From Pandoraea sp. PE-S2T-3 (GTDB lineage: Bacteria > Pseudomonadota > Gammaproteobacteria > Burkholderiales > Burkholderiaceae), in NCBI RefSeq assembly GCF_002179965.1, contig NZ_NGUQ01000018.1, forward strand, positions 310,001 through 374,000: a DNA stretch of 64,000 bases. Direction: 5' to 3'. The translations under genes were made by a program, and so were the position numbers. Positions 1-8,952 of the stretch are shown piece by piece (the stretch's first letter is position 1; each line of letters starts with the position of its first letter). The notes beneath the pieces were generated by a model. It was given only the letters and a program-made list of their open reading frames with translations. It made no database searches and was not told the DNA's origin.

Positions 1-1532
1 CCGCGTGCCACCTTCACGGCTTCGTCGATCATCTGCTTCGGCGTGCGCTTGTCCTGCACGACCTCCGGGTTGTCCCAATCGAGGAAGTTGAGGTACTCGA
101 CCACACGCTTGTCGTCGGTGATGTTCGCGCCGCGTGCATAGGTCACTTGCGCGTTCGTACCCAGCGCGTCGCGCACGCCCTGAAGCAGCGTGACGGCCTG
201 ATCGGCCTTGCCCGCCGCCGACCAACTGCCCATGATGTCGATCTTCGCATCGGCCAGCGGCCCGATGACGGCGACCTTGCCCGCCTTGCGCAGCGGCAGC
301 GTGCCGTGCTGATTTTCGAGCAACACGATGGACTTGCGCGCTGCATCGCGGGCCGCTTCACGGTGCAGGCGAACCGGCGCATTCACATCCTTCGGATCGT
401 GCGCCGCGTCGCCGATACGACGGTACGGATCGGCGAAGAGCCCCATGTCGTACTTCGCGCCGAGCACTTCGCGCACAGCGCTGTCGATGTCGCGCATCGG
501 CACGTCGCCCGACTTCACGAGATCGGGCAGGTTCTTGAGGTACTGCGTGTCGGCCATGCTCATGTCGACACCGGCTTCGATAGCGAGCTTGGCGGCTTCG
601 CGGCCGTCCTTGGCCACACCATGACGCAACAACTCGTCAATGGCACCGTGATCGCTCACGGTCACGCCCTTGAAACCCCACTCACCGCGCAGCAGATCAC
701 GCAGCAGCCATTTGTTCGACGACGCCGGGGTGCCGTTGATCGAGTTGAGCGCGATCATCACGCCGCCCGCGCCCGCATCGAGACCGGCGCGATACGGCGG
801 CAGATAGTCCTGATACATGCGCATCAGGCTCATGTCGACGACGTTGTAGTCACGTCCGCCTTCCACCGCACCGTACAGCGCAAAGTGCTTCACGAACGCC
901 ATGAGGCTGTCGGGGTTGGCCGGGGAGGTGCCTTGAAAACCCTGCACGCTGGCGCGCGCACTCTGCGAAACCAGATACGGGTCTTCGCCAAAACCTTCGG
1001 ACGTGCGGCCCCAGCGCGGGTCGCGCGAGATGTCGACCATCGGGGCAAACGTCGCGTCGACACCGTCGGCACTCGCTTCGACAGCGGCCACGCGTGCGGC
1101 CTGTTTGACGACGGACATGTCCCAGCTGGACGCCAGCCCCAGACTGATCGGGAACACCGTGCGATGCCCGTGCACGATGTCGTAGGCAAAGAAGATGGGA
1201 ATCTTCAGGCGGCTTTGTTTGACTGCGGCATCCTGCAACGGACGGTTTTCCGAACGCGTGACCGAGTTGAACGTGCCGCCCACGCGACCGGCCGCAATCT
1301 CCTCGATGAACTTGGCTTGCGGCATGTCACCGCCGATGCTGATCAGGCGCAACTGACCGATCTTCTCGTCAAGCGTCATGCGAGCGATCAAGTCATCGAT
1401 GAACGCCTGCTTGGCCGCTGCCGAGGGCATGGCGAGCGCTACTGCGGGCGTATCTTGTTGGGTGGCAGGTGCGGCAACCGCCGATGTCATCACGAAGCCG
1501 GCCGCGAGCGCCAGCGCGGTGAACATTTTCAT
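1..1532 (-). CDS. bglX: Periplasmic beta-glucosidase, GH3 family (BglX-type), C-terminus cut by window edge
   Basis: Reading the minus strand from the ATG at 1532 gives an N-terminal signal peptide (MKMFTALALAAGFVMTSA...) followed by a glycoside hydrolase family 3 barrel. The GH3 nucleophile region reads VTVSDHGAIDEL, the BglX-type SDH motif, and the substrate-binding stretch includes FAYDIVHGHRTVFP and the K-H residues of AFVKHFA. The second GH3 domain begins near residue 390 (KSIVLLENQHGTLPL). The family removes beta-linked glucose from oligosaccharides in the periplasm. About 510 residues are present; family members are usually 750-780 long, so about a third lies beyond position 1. It diverges from opgG with 225 bp between starts, so one gene handles beta-glucosides and its neighbour builds periplasmic beta-glucans. 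Confidence 0.93.
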   Translation of the reverse strand, partial: MKMFTALALAAGFVMTSAVAAPATQQDTPAVALAMPSAAAKQAFIDDLIARMTLDEKIGQLRLISIGGDMPQAKFIEEIAAGRVGGTFNSVTRSENRPLQDAAVKQSRLKIPIFFAYDIVHGHRTVFPISLGLASSWDMSVVKQAARVAAVEASADGVDATFAPMVDISRDPRWGRTSEGFGEDPYLVSQSARASVQGFQGTSPANPDSLMAFVKHFALYGAVEGGRDYNVVDMSLMRMYQDYLPPYRAGLDAGAGGVMIALNSINGTPASSNKWLLRDLLRGEWGFKGVTVSDHGAIDELLRHGVAKDGREAAKLAIEAGVDMSMADTQYLKNLPDLVKSGDVPMRDIDSAVREVLGAKYDMGLFADPYRRIGDAAHDPKDVNAPVRLHREAARDAARKSIVLLENQHGTLPLRKAGKVAVIGPLADAKIDIMGSWSAAGKADQAVTLLQGVRDALGTNAQVTYARGANITDDKRVVEYLNFLDWDNPEVVQDKRTPKQMIDEAVKVAR

Positions 1533-1757
1533 CTGATAGCGTCCCAATGAAGCTCGACGGGGCCGCCCCGCAGCGCTGAACCGCGCGGTAACATCGCCCG
1601 TCTTGTCGTCAGAAGCCGCGCACTGCCATATTGATTTGAACCGCGTGCGCGACACGAAGTCCGATACTTTGCCACAATGTGGTGCGCCGCCATTCGCGTT
1701 TCGCTCATTAATGCGGGCGATTTGGCGTGATTCTGCTCAATTTTTCCGGAGAATTGC

Positions 1758-3353
1758 GTGCTTTTGTCCCCCTTCGCTGTGTCCTGGCGCCAACGCGCGC
1801 GCACCTTCGTGCCCGCGCTCTCGGCTGTGGTTGCCCTGCTGGGTGCAGCACACGCGCAGGCGTTCTCGCTCGATGACGTCACCGCGCGCGCCAAAACGCT
1901 GGCCGATACCCCCTACGTCGCGCCCACGAGCAACCTCACGCCCGCGTTCGCGCAAATGCAGTTCGGCGACTACATCAAGATCCAGCCCAAGCGCGAAAAC
2001 TTCGAGTGGAAAGATCAATCCACGCCGTTTCGTCTGGGCTTCTATCACCAGGGCATGCAGTTCAGCTCGCCGGTGAAGATCAACGAGATCGTCGGAAGCA
2101 ATGGCACCGATAAGGTCAGCGAGATCAAGTACGACAGCAGCCGTTTCGACTTCGGCGATCTGAAGCTCGACCGCAGCGCCACGCATAACCTGGGCTATGC
2201 AGGCTTTCGCGTGCTTTACCCGATCAACGAACCCGGCAAGCTCGACGAGATCATGAGCGTGCTCGGCGCGAGCTATTTCCGCGTGATCGGCAAGGGACAG
2301 GTCTACGGGCTCTCCGCGCGCGGACTCGCCATTGATACCGGCTTGCCCATCGCGGAGGAATTCCCCGCGTTTCGCGAGTTCTGGATCGTGCGCCCGACCG
2401 GTGACGAGAAGCGTCTGGTGTTCTACGCGCTGCTCGATTCGAAGCGCGCCACCGGGGCGTATCGCTTCGAACTCTCGCCGGGCGAAGACTCGGTGCTGAA
2501 GGTGCAGGCGCGCGTGTTCATGCGCGGGCCGGTGACCAAGCTGGGCGTTGCGCCGCTCACGAGCATGTTCCTGTTCGGCCCGAACCAGCAGCGCGATCCG
2601 TACAACTTCCGTCCGGCTTTGCACGATTCGAACGGTCTGGCGATTCATGCCGGTAACGGCGAATGGATCTGGCGCCCGCTCAACAACCCGCGCCATCTCG
2701 CCATCAGCCAGTTTCAGGTCACCAACCCGCGTGGCTTCGGCCTGTTGCAGCGCGGCCGCGACTTCTCGCAGTACGAAGACCTGAAGGATCGTTACGACTT
2801 GCGCCCGAGTGCGTGGATCGAGCCGCAGGGCGACTGGGGCAAGGGGCACGTCGAACTGGTCGAGATTCCGACCGCCGACGAGACCAACGACAACATTGTC
2901 GCGTTCTGGACGCCCGATCAGTTGCCGCCCAAGGGCCAGCCGCTGCAAGCCGATTACACGATCCACTGGACGATGAACGAGCGCGGCATCATCGATCGCA
3001 ATGTCGCGTGGGTGAAGCAGACGCTGCGCACGGCCGGTGAAATCACGCAGGCCAACCTGATTCGTCATTTCGACGGCAGCACGGGCCTCGTGGTGGACTT
3101 CGACGGCGGCCCCCTCGCGTCGCTGCCCGCAGGCGCTGTCACGCCGCAGGTGAGCGTGAGCGACAACGCCACGATCATCGAGCAGACGCTGCAACCGAAC
3201 CCGGTGACGCGTGGCATGCGCCTGAATCTGCGCGTGATGGTCAAGGACCCGGCCAAGGTCACCGAGCTGCGTGCCGCGCTCGTCTCCGGCGGTAAGGCCG
3301 TGAGCGAGACGTGGAGCTACCAGTTGCCGCCGTTCTCGGTGGCCAAGCAGTAA
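1758..3353 (+). CDS. opgG: Periplasmic glucan biosynthesis protein OpgG
   Basis: The 531-residue product has a Sec signal peptide (hydrophobic run around 18-32, cleavage near AHAQA) and then the MdoG/OpgG fold start [14 protein letters not shown] with the conserved block ([27 protein letters not shown]). No twin-arginine signal is seen, favouring OpgG over OpgD. The family acts in the periplasm on branching or release of osmoregulated beta-glucans. The start is GTG at 1758, preceded by ccggagaa; no better ATG lies upstream. The usual partner, the membrane glucosyltransferase OpgH, is not next to it: the gene is followed by a 9-bp stem and an unrelated transporter. Length is normal for the family. 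Confidence 0.92.
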   Translation: MLLSPFAVSWRQRARTFVPALSAVVALLGAAHAQAFSLDDVTARAKTLADTPYVAPTSNLTPAFAQMQFGDYIKIQPKRENFEWKDQSTPFRLGFYHQGMQFSSPVKINEIVGSNGTDKVSEIKYDSSRFDFGDLKLDRSATHNLGYAGFRVLYPINEPGKLDEIMSVLGASYFRVIGKGQVYGLSARGLAIDTGLPIAEEFPAFREFWIVRPTGDEKRLVFYALLDSKRATGAYRFELSPGEDSVLKVQARVFMRGPVTKLGVAPLTSMFLFGPNQQRDPYNFRPALHDSNGLAIHAGNGEWIWRPLNNPRHLAISQFQVTNPRGFGLLQRGRDFSQYEDLKDRYDLRPSAWIEPQGDWGKGHVELVEIPTADETNDNIVAFWTPDQLPPKGQPLQADYTIHWTMNERGIIDRNVAWVKQTLRTAGEITQANLIRHFDGSTGLVVDFDGGPLASLPAGAVTPQVSVSDNATIIEQTLQPNPVTRGMRLNLRVMVKDPAKVTELRAALVSGGKAVSETWSYQLPPFSVAKQ

Positions 3354-3378
3354 GCAGAAAGCCTGACGTGCTCTGCCG

Positions 3379-3400
3379 CGACCGGCCTTCGGGCCGGTCG
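3379..3400 (+). terminator. Stem-loop after opgG (UUCG tetraloop)
   Basis: A perfect 9-bp stem (cgaccggcc / ggccggtcg) closes a TTCG tetraloop 25 bp after the opgG stop. There is no T-run, so it is a transcript-end or stability hairpin rather than a textbook intrinsic terminator. Confidence 0.6.
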
Positions 3401-3722
3401 CCACCCCTCTCCTGCCCTCGTGGCACCCCCGATTAAACATGCACTTAAGTGCAATGTTCCGTCATGTAAAACCCTTAAACGGCAATATATGGCTTGCAGC
3501 GTTGGCGTTTTTCGCGTTTACTGCATGCACAATATTGCACAAATAGCCACCTTCCGGCCTCCGGAAAGGTGGTTTGCTTCATCGGCATGTCATTGGCGGC
3601 CTACCGCTTGTGGCAAGCAGGACGCCCGTGAAGCCCGGCCTCGTGCCGCTTGCGTCGGTCAAAAAAATCCTGAAAGACTCTCCGCACTTCGACGGAGGGC
3701 GATTTGTTACGGAGACACCCGC
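3401..3722 (+). promoter_or_regulatory. Long leader/promoter region of the MFS gene with dyads
   Basis: No gene is seen in the 369 bp between opgG and the transporter. The stretch is AT-richer than its surroundings. It holds a perfect 14-bp palindrome, TGCACTTAAGTGCA, at 3440-3453, a related TGCAC-rich stretch with CAATATTG at 3523-3540, and an imperfect hairpin at 3547-3572 (ccaccttccgg / ccggaaaggtgg, one bulge). These are plausible operator elements for the aromatic-acid importer downstream. No regulator can be assigned. Confidence 0.45.
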
Positions 3723-5102
3723 ATGCGACACATCGACGTTCATCATCTTGCCGACGAAGCCCGCTTCAACGGCTATCACGGCCGCATCCTGATCTGGTGC
3801 GCCCTCATCATCATCTTTGACGGCTACGACCTGGCCGTCGCGGGCATCGCCCTGCCGTCGATCATGAAATCGATGGGCGTGGACGCGACCAGCGCCGGCT
3901 TCATGGTCAGTTCCGCGCTGTTCGGCATGATGTTCGGCGCCATCGTGATGGGCATGGTCGCGGACAGCATCGGGCGGCGTAAGGCCATTGCCATCTGCGT
4001 GCTGATGTTCTCGCTCTTTACCGCTGCGGCGGGCCTCACACACGAACCGATCAGCTTCTCGATCACGCGCTTTCTCGCCGGTGTCGGCATCGGCGGCGTG
4101 ATGCCGATCGTCGTGGCCCAGATGACCGAGTACTCGCCGCGCAAGCTGCGCGGCACGCTCGTCACGCTGATGTTCTCGGGCTACTCGGTCGGCGGCATGC
4201 TCGCCGCACTGCTCGGCAAGGGGCTCATCGAATCGTACGGCTGGCAGTCGGTGTTCTTCGCCGCCGGGGTGCCTGCGCTGCTGGTGCCGTTCGCGATGCG
4301 CGCGCTGCCGGAATCGATGCCCTTCCTGATCCGCACCGGCCGCCACGATGCGCTCAAGCAAGTGCTCGCCAGACTGTCGCCCGCCTATGTTGCACAAGCG
4401 GGTGACCAGTTCGCCTTGCCGGGGAGCGATCGCAAGTCTGCTGCCCCGCTCTCGCGCCTGTTTCAGGACGGCCGGGGGTTCAGCACGGCCATGCTGTGGG
4501 TCGCGTTCTTCATGTGCCTGTTCATGGTCTATGCGCTCAGCTCGTGGCTGACCAAACTGATGGCCAGCGCCGGCTATAGCCTCGGCTCGGCCCTCACGTT
4601 CGTGCTCGTGCTGAACTTCGGCGCCATGCTCGGTGCGATTGGCGGCGGCTGGCTCGCCGACCGCTTCAACATCAAGTACGTGCTCGTCGGCATGTACGCG
4701 CTGGCAGCGGTTTCGATCACGCTGTTGGGGGTGAAGGTGCCGACGCCGGTATTGTTCGTTCTCGTCGGTCTGGCGGGTGCTTCGACCATCGGCACGCAGA
4801 TCGTGACGTACGCCTATGCGGGGCAGTTCTACCCGATGGCGGCGCGCGGCACAGGTATCGGCTGGGCCTCGGGCGTCGGTCGCAGCGGTGCGATTCTGGC
4901 GCCGATCGTGATCGGGGTGCTGGTGAGCATGTCGCTGCCGTTGCAGCAAAACTTTATGGCGATCGCCATTCCCGCCGTGGTGGCTGTCATTGCGGTGTTG
5001 CTCATCGACCACAGCAAATCGGCAACGGTGCAGCAGCAAGCGGCGGCGACGGCGCGCAGCGATGTGCGGGGATTGGCGAATGGCGCGGGGGAACCTGCGT
5101 AA
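3723..5102 (+). CDS. MFS transporter, aromatic acid:H+ symporter (AAHS) type
   Basis: The product has 459 residues and 12 predicted membrane segments. Segment 1 carries the AAHS signature DGYDLAVAGIALPSIM, the acidic motif of PcaK/BenK/MhpT-type importers. The MFS loop 2-3 motif is GMVADSIGRRKA, and the second-half equivalent is GGWLADRFNIKY. The likely role is proton-coupled uptake of an aromatic or hydroxyaromatic acid, which suits the pca and monooxygenase genes at 13-22 kb. The ATG at 3723 was chosen because ggagacacccgc precedes it and the protein then begins just before the first helix; an in-frame start at 3420 would add about 100 low-complexity residues. The exact substrate is unknown. 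Confidence 0.85.
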   Translation: MRHIDVHHLADEARFNGYHGRILIWCALIIIFDGYDLAVAGIALPSIMKSMGVDATSAGFMVSSALFGMMFGAIVMGMVADSIGRRKAIAICVLMFSLFTAAAGLTHEPISFSITRFLAGVGIGGVMPIVVAQMTEYSPRKLRGTLVTLMFSGYSVGGMLAALLGKGLIESYGWQSVFFAAGVPALLVPFAMRALPESMPFLIRTGRHDALKQVLARLSPAYVAQAGDQFALPGSDRKSAAPLSRLFQDGRGFSTAMLWVAFFMCLFMVYALSSWLTKLMASAGYSLGSALTFVLVLNFGAMLGAIGGGWLADRFNIKYVLVGMYALAAVSITLLGVKVPTPVLFVLVGLAGASTIGTQIVTYAYAGQFYPMAARGTGIGWASGVGRSGAILAPIVIGVLVSMSLPLQQNFMAIAIPAVVAVIAVLLIDHSKSATVQQQAAATARSDVRGLANGAGEPA

Positions 5103-5148
5103 TCACGCGCGTCAAGGGTGCCGGGACTCAATGGTGCTTCACAGCTTT

Positions 5149-5178
5149 GCATGGCAGCGCGCACGCGCGTTGCCATGC
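5149..5178 (+). terminator. Strong hairpin after the MFS gene
   Basis: A 13-bp stem (one G-U pair) closes a CACG tetraloop 46 bp after the transporter stop. The outer arms are GCATGGCA and TGCCATGC. No T-run follows. Confidence 0.5.
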
Positions 5179-5364
5179 GAGAATCGCGCCGCGACTGGCA
5201 CGGGAATGCCGGTCGTTTTCCGGTGACGTGCCACACCCTGGTGCAGGGGCAAAACAACAATAGCCCGAGGCGGATGCGCGACATGTGGAAGATCATTCAA
5301 CCCGAGCACCTCAGGTGCCGATAACCAGATATCCGTCCCGTCGGATGGTCTGGGGAAAAACGAC

Positions 5365-5835
5365 ATGTTGCGCTCCGCATCTGCCTTAGCCTCTGTTGTA
5401 TTCAGCACTATCGCGCTGGCCGCCGTGCCATTCGTCAGCGCCCCGGCCCTCGCGGCCCCGCCTGCCGATACGACCGGTGCCGTTGCGACCAACGTCGTGC
5501 AGATTTCCAACCGCCAGAGCATTACCAGCGACGCCGTGTTTTCCGGCGCCGCAGTGGCCACGCTCGGGGCCGACGCCTTGCGTGACGCCCATGGCAACTT
5601 CGGCGTGAACGTCGCCGCGGGTGCGCTCAACACGCAATCGAATCAACTGGTGCTCGCCAGCGCGTCCAATGTGCTGATCAACTCGCATCAGGACATTCGC
5701 AACGCCGCCACGGTCAACGCCGCGACGAATGCTTCGCTGGGTGAGCGCGCATTGATGGGCGCCTCGGGCAACATCGGCGTGAACGTAGCCGCAGGCGTCG
5801 CCAACGTCCAGTCGAACGCACTCGCCATTCACTAA
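5365..5835 (+). CDS. Secreted protein made of two GNxGVNVAAG repeats, function unknown
   Basis: The product is 156 residues: a signal peptide (about 1-31, cleavage near ALAAP), then two copies of a unit of about 53 residues (about 46-98 and 103-156). Each copy has a Gln/Asn-rich start and a core LGxxALxxAxGNxGVNVAAG followed by N-QSN and L-x-(L/I). Such short glycine/asparagine repeats with periodic Gln/Asn and aliphatic residues are typical of secreted self-assembling or adhesive proteins, but no such function is shown here. It stands alone between the importer and a convergent MarR gene. The start follows ggggaaaa. There are no cysteines. Confidence 0.75.
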   Translation: MLRSASALASVVFSTIALAAVPFVSAPALAAPPADTTGAVATNVVQISNRQSITSDAVFSGAAVATLGADALRDAHGNFGVNVAAGALNTQSNQLVLASASNVLINSHQDIRNAATVNAATNASLGERALMGASGNIGVNVAAGVANVQSNALAIH

Positions 5836-5853
5836 GCGAGCGCGCGGCAGACG

Positions 5854-6390
5854 TTATTCGTCGGTCGGGAATTGTGTTTGCAGATTGCCCAGCCAGCGCG
5901 CAACGACAGTGAGTTCGGCTTCGCTGAAGTCGGCGTGCAAACGCGCGTTGAGTTCGGCCAGCACCTCGCGGGCACGGGTAATCGCTTTGCGACCGGCCGC
6001 CGTCACGCTCAGGCGTGTGGCGCGGCCGTCGACGGCGTCGGCGTGGCGTGCCAGCAAGCCGGCGTTCACCATGCGGTTGGCTAGCCCCGTCATCGACGAG
6101 GGCGACAGATGCAATGCCGTCCCCACTTCGCCAACCAGCGCGTCGTCGTGGTGCAACAGATAGAAGAGCACGCCCGCCTGCGCCGCGCTCACGCCAGCGC
6201 TGTCGTCCGCGCGCATGTCGATCCACCGTTGCACGTGACGTTGTCCGACGTTGAGCAGGAACAGCAACCGTCGATCAATGGCCTCGGTGGCCTCAGTGGC
6301 CTCGCTGGACTTGGCAGACTTGTTGGGGGCGCGATGAGACGTCTTGGCAGCCGGGGGAGGTGGAGTGACCGGAGGTTTCGCTTTGGGCAT
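5854..6390 (-). CDS. MarR-family transcriptional regulator
   Basis: The 178-residue product has a disordered Lys/Pro/Ala-rich N-terminus (1-38) and a MarR winged helix: the recognition helix region is LSPSSMTGLANRMVNAGLL and the wing is DGRATRLSVTAAGR. Its ATG (6388-6390) follows directly on the TGA of the upstream hydrolase gene, so the two are co-transcribed and translationally coupled. The likely targets are the two TTCG...CGAA palindromes at 7443-7484 in front of the operon, which would make it an autoregulator. The ligand is unknown, perhaps a substrate or product of the hydrolase. Confidence 0.9.
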   Translation of the reverse strand: MPKAKPPVTPPPPAAKTSHRAPNKSAKSSEATEATEAIDRRLLFLLNVGQRHVQRWIDMRADDSAGVSAAQAGVLFYLLHHDDALVGEVGTALHLSPSSMTGLANRMVNAGLLARHADAVDGRATRLSVTAAGRKAITRAREVLAELNARLHADFSEAELTVVARWLGNLQTQFPTDE

Positions 6391-7353
6391 TCAGGCAAGG
6401 TGAGTGGAGACCGATGAGAGTGGCGCCGGCGCACTCGCTCGCGCCATCACGCCCTGCCCCGCTTGTCCTGCTTCCACTACCTCGTCTGCCTCGCCTGTCG
6501 ACAACAGCCAATCGATAGTCTCGGGCCACAGGAACGCGCCGGCACGCTGGCGAAAGTATCCCATATGGCCGATCGTTCCGGTATCCGAACAAATAGCTTC
6601 GATGGTGCGGCGCACCACGGTGGTGTTACGCAATCGAGAGACCAGCGCTTCGATGCCGGCGGGCGTCGCCCAGAGATCGTCATCGAACCCCATCGACAGA
6701 ATCGGCGTGCGCACGCGTGCAAAACGCGCTTCGGCATGCAGCGTCGGATCGTCGAAGAAGTAGTTCTCCAGTCGCGTCCAATCGCTCCATTCGAGGAATA
6801 CCCCCGCAGGCAGGTCTTCACCGAGACCCAGCCGGCTGCCCGGCATATAACCCATCGCGCGCGTCAGCAATGGGCCGATCCAATGCAGCAGCAACGTGAT
6901 GCGCCGGCGTTCGCGAAGGTTGGTCACGACGCGCATCGACCCGGCATGCGAGGCAATTTGTACCGCAGCCCGCAGCAGATTCGTGCTTTCGCACAGTCCG
7001 ATGGCGTGCCCGCCAAAACTATGACCCACGGCATAAAGCGGCAGCGATGGGTATTGCTGATGGGCCCAGCGAGTGACGCCTTCCACATCGAGATCGGCCC
7101 AGTCGCGCATGCGCGTCTCGAAACCGCGCAAGCGTGATGGCCGCGAGCCGTCGATGCCCCGATAGCTATAGGTAATGGCGATCAAACCCCGTTGCGCCAC
7201 GTACTGCGCGAAGGCGAAGTACAGCCGCTCGGGGACCGCCGTCGCCGGATGCACGAGCACCACACCGCGCGCTGGCAACGTCTGCGGATACCACGCATGT
7301 GCGCCAAGCGGATACCCGTCGACGGCTTGTATTTCCAAGGCAAGGGATGACAT
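6391..7353 (-). CDS. Alpha/beta hydrolase (YheT/serine aminopeptidase-like)
   Basis: The 320-residue product is an alpha/beta hydrolase: the oxyanion region is VLVHPATAVPERLY, the nucleophile elbow is VGHSFGGHA (catalytic Ser), and the late acid/His parts are MGFDDDLWATP and DTGTIGHMGYF. The family hydrolyses esters or related bonds; the substrate cannot be read from sequence. The ATG at 7353 is chosen because gaggagtgaagcc precedes it; the frame continues upstream but would add a basic, proline-rich tail with no family match. The stop abuts the marR start. The same operon carries two operator-like palindromes upstream. Confidence 0.85.
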   Translation of the reverse strand: MSSLALEIQAVDGYPLGAHAWYPQTLPARGVVLVHPATAVPERLYFAFAQYVAQRGLIAITYSYRGIDGSRPSRLRGFETRMRDWADLDVEGVTRWAHQQYPSLPLYAVGHSFGGHAIGLCESTNLLRAAVQIASHAGSMRVVTNLRERRRITLLLHWIGPLLTRAMGYMPGSRLGLGEDLPAGVFLEWSDWTRLENYFFDDPTLHAEARFARVRTPILSMGFDDDLWATPAGIEALVSRLRNTTVVRRTIEAICSDTGTIGHMGYFRQRAGAFLWPETIDWLLSTGEADEVVEAGQAGQGVMARASAPAPLSSVSTHLA

Positions 7354-7429
7354 GGCTTCACTCCTCGGCGCGTCATGCTTCGGGGGGATTGGGGGGGATT
7401 GGGGGGCGCGCCTCTGATGCAAACGGTGA

Positions 7430-7490
7430 CCTTTCAATTTATTTCGCATGCGAAGTATATGTCATATTTTGTTTCGCTCACGAAGTAAAT
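7430..7490 (-). promoter_or_regulatory. Twin palindromic operators and promoter of the hydrolase-marR operon
   Basis: TTCGCATGCGAA (7443-7454, perfect) and TTCGCTCACGAA (7473-7484, same outer arms) lie 30 bp centre to centre, three helical turns, in an AT-rich island. On the minus strand ATGACA and TAAATT, 18 bp apart, flank the first palindrome as possible -35 and -10 elements, so a bound MarR dimer would cover the promoter. Confidence 0.65.
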
Positions 7491-7591
7491 TAGAAGAAAG
7501 CCACGACGTGATCAGGGCCTTGCACCAAGCCGTGCACCGTCGAGGAGTAAGCTGACGACCGCCCCTATCCCCTCTTGTCTGGATCACTGCC

Positions 7592-8068
7592 ATGACCGAT
7601 TTCCTCGCCACCGCACAGGTGCGCAGCGCAACACGTGCCGACTTGCCCGCGATCGTCGCGCTGCTGGCCGACGACGTGCTCGGGACGTCCCGCGAGAGCA
7701 CCGACCCGCAAGACCTGCCGATCTACGAGCGCGCGTTCGACGCGATGACCTCACAGGGCGGCAATGAATATCTGGTGGTCGAGCGTGAGGGGCAGCTACT
7801 GGCCGTGATGCAGTTCACGGTGATTCCCGGGCTATCGCGGCGCGGACGTACACGCGCGCTGTTGGAAGGGGTGCGCGTATCGAGCGCCTGTCGTGGCCAA
7901 GGTGTCGGCCGCTGGTTCTTCGAGCAAGTGATTGCACGAGCGCGCGCGGCCGGCTGCACGCTCGTGCAACTCACCACGGACAAACGCCGTGACGATGCAC
8001 GGCGTTTTTACGAAAGTCTTGGCTTTCACGCCACTCACGAGGGCATGAAACTCGATCTCCCCGAGTAA
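7592..8068 (+). CDS. GNAT-family N-acetyltransferase
   Basis: This 158-residue protein has the GNAT fold; motif A for acetyl-CoA binding reads VSSACRGQGVGRWFFEQV (R/Q-x-x-G-x-G/A), and motif B ends with ARRFYESLGF. Such enzymes acetylate amino groups of small molecules or proteins, and the substrate here is unknown. It is a single gene converging on the lipoprotein gene, whose stop codon is immediately adjacent at 8069. Confidence 0.88.
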   Translation: MTDFLATAQVRSATRADLPAIVALLADDVLGTSRESTDPQDLPIYERAFDAMTSQGGNEYLVVEREGQLLAVMQFTVIPGLSRRGRTRALLEGVRVSSACRGQGVGRWFFEQVIARARAAGCTLVQLTTDKRRDDARRFYESLGFHATHEGMKLDLPE

Positions 8069-8896
8069 TTACTGCGACGCCAGCACGTTGCCCTGGCGGT
8101 CGACCAGCGTCACCTTGACGATCTGCGCGCTCACCGCCTTGTTCGCGATATCGGCGGACTGTGCGAACGCATAGACCACCAGATTCGGCGCTTCGCCGCG
8201 TGCACGCATCGACTCGATCTTGCGCGCTGCGTTCTCGTCCTGCACGCTCAGATCGTGAAAGCGCTCCCCGTTGCTGAAGCTCAGACGGTAGTCGCCGTTG
8301 TCGAGGAAGTAGCGGTATGACCCGGCCTCGGAGAGCGAGCTATCCAGCGGGAACGCTTTCTTGTCGAACGCGTACTGGCGGATGCCGTTGTTGATCGTCA
8401 TGCGGAAGTAACGCTGCGTCTTGGCTTGCGACACCGAGGCGTCGATCTTCGGCTTGAGCGCGTCGAGCAGATCGTGCTTGCGGAACTCGTCATTCGAATT
8501 CGCGTAGTCCCGCGACATGCGCCGGGCCACCTGATCGTAATCAACGGGCAGATCTGCCAGCGCCAGATACGAGAACATCAACTGATTGCCGCTGTTCAGT
8601 TCGGCGTAGCTCGCATCGGGCGTGGCGGGGTCGGCCTTCGGCAGACTGTCCTGCACCATCTGTTTTTGCAACTGCTGGGCAGCCTGCGGCGACTTGACGT
8701 CGTTGAGATTGGCAGGGGCCGCAGCGGCCTTGTCCGTCGGCGCGTTGGCGCCCTTGTCAACTTTGTCACCTTTGTCACCACAGGCCGCCAGCCCCATCGC
8801 GCAGGAGGCGATGAGTGCGGCGATCAGCAAACGCTTGACGGGCTTGGCGGGGCTGATGGATTCAGCGATCTTGGTCGAGTGGTTGAGCGTAGTCAT
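8069..8896 (-). CDS. Predicted outer-surface lipoprotein, DUF4852-like
   Basis: The 275-residue product has a hydrophobic segment ending in the lipobox LAAC at about residue 39, then a Lys/Asp/Ala linker (DKGDKVDKG...), as expected for a lipidated periplasmic protein. The body contains LPVDYDQVARRMSRDY and a following RKHDLLDALKPKID, which resembles DUF4852 proteins; this family call is from memory and moderate. The N-terminal region before the hydrophobic stretch is long (22 residues), so a later start is possible. It follows the membrane protein gene by 56 bp on the same strand and probably shares its transcript. Function is unknown. Confidence 0.7.
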   Translation of the reverse strand: MTTLNHSTKIAESISPAKPVKRLLIAALIASCAMGLAACGDKGDKVDKGANAPTDKAAAAPANLNDVKSPQAAQQLQKQMVQDSLPKADPATPDASYAELNSGNQLMFSYLALADLPVDYDQVARRMSRDYANSNDEFRKHDLLDALKPKIDASVSQAKTQRYFRMTINNGIRQYAFDKKAFPLDSSLSEAGSYRYFLDNGDYRLSFSNGERFHDLSVQDENAARKIESMRARGEAPNLVVYAFAQSADIANKAVSAQIVKVTLVDRQGNVLASQ

Positions 8897-8952
8897 GGTG
8901 GTTAAATCCTGATGGGTTGTCGTGGAGGTATCGCTGCGATCGGGGCGCTCGC

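Noticed and set aside
147-1550. 467-residue plus-strand frame at the left edge
   Set aside because: It is antisense to the bglX fragment, which has a signal peptide and GH3 motifs.
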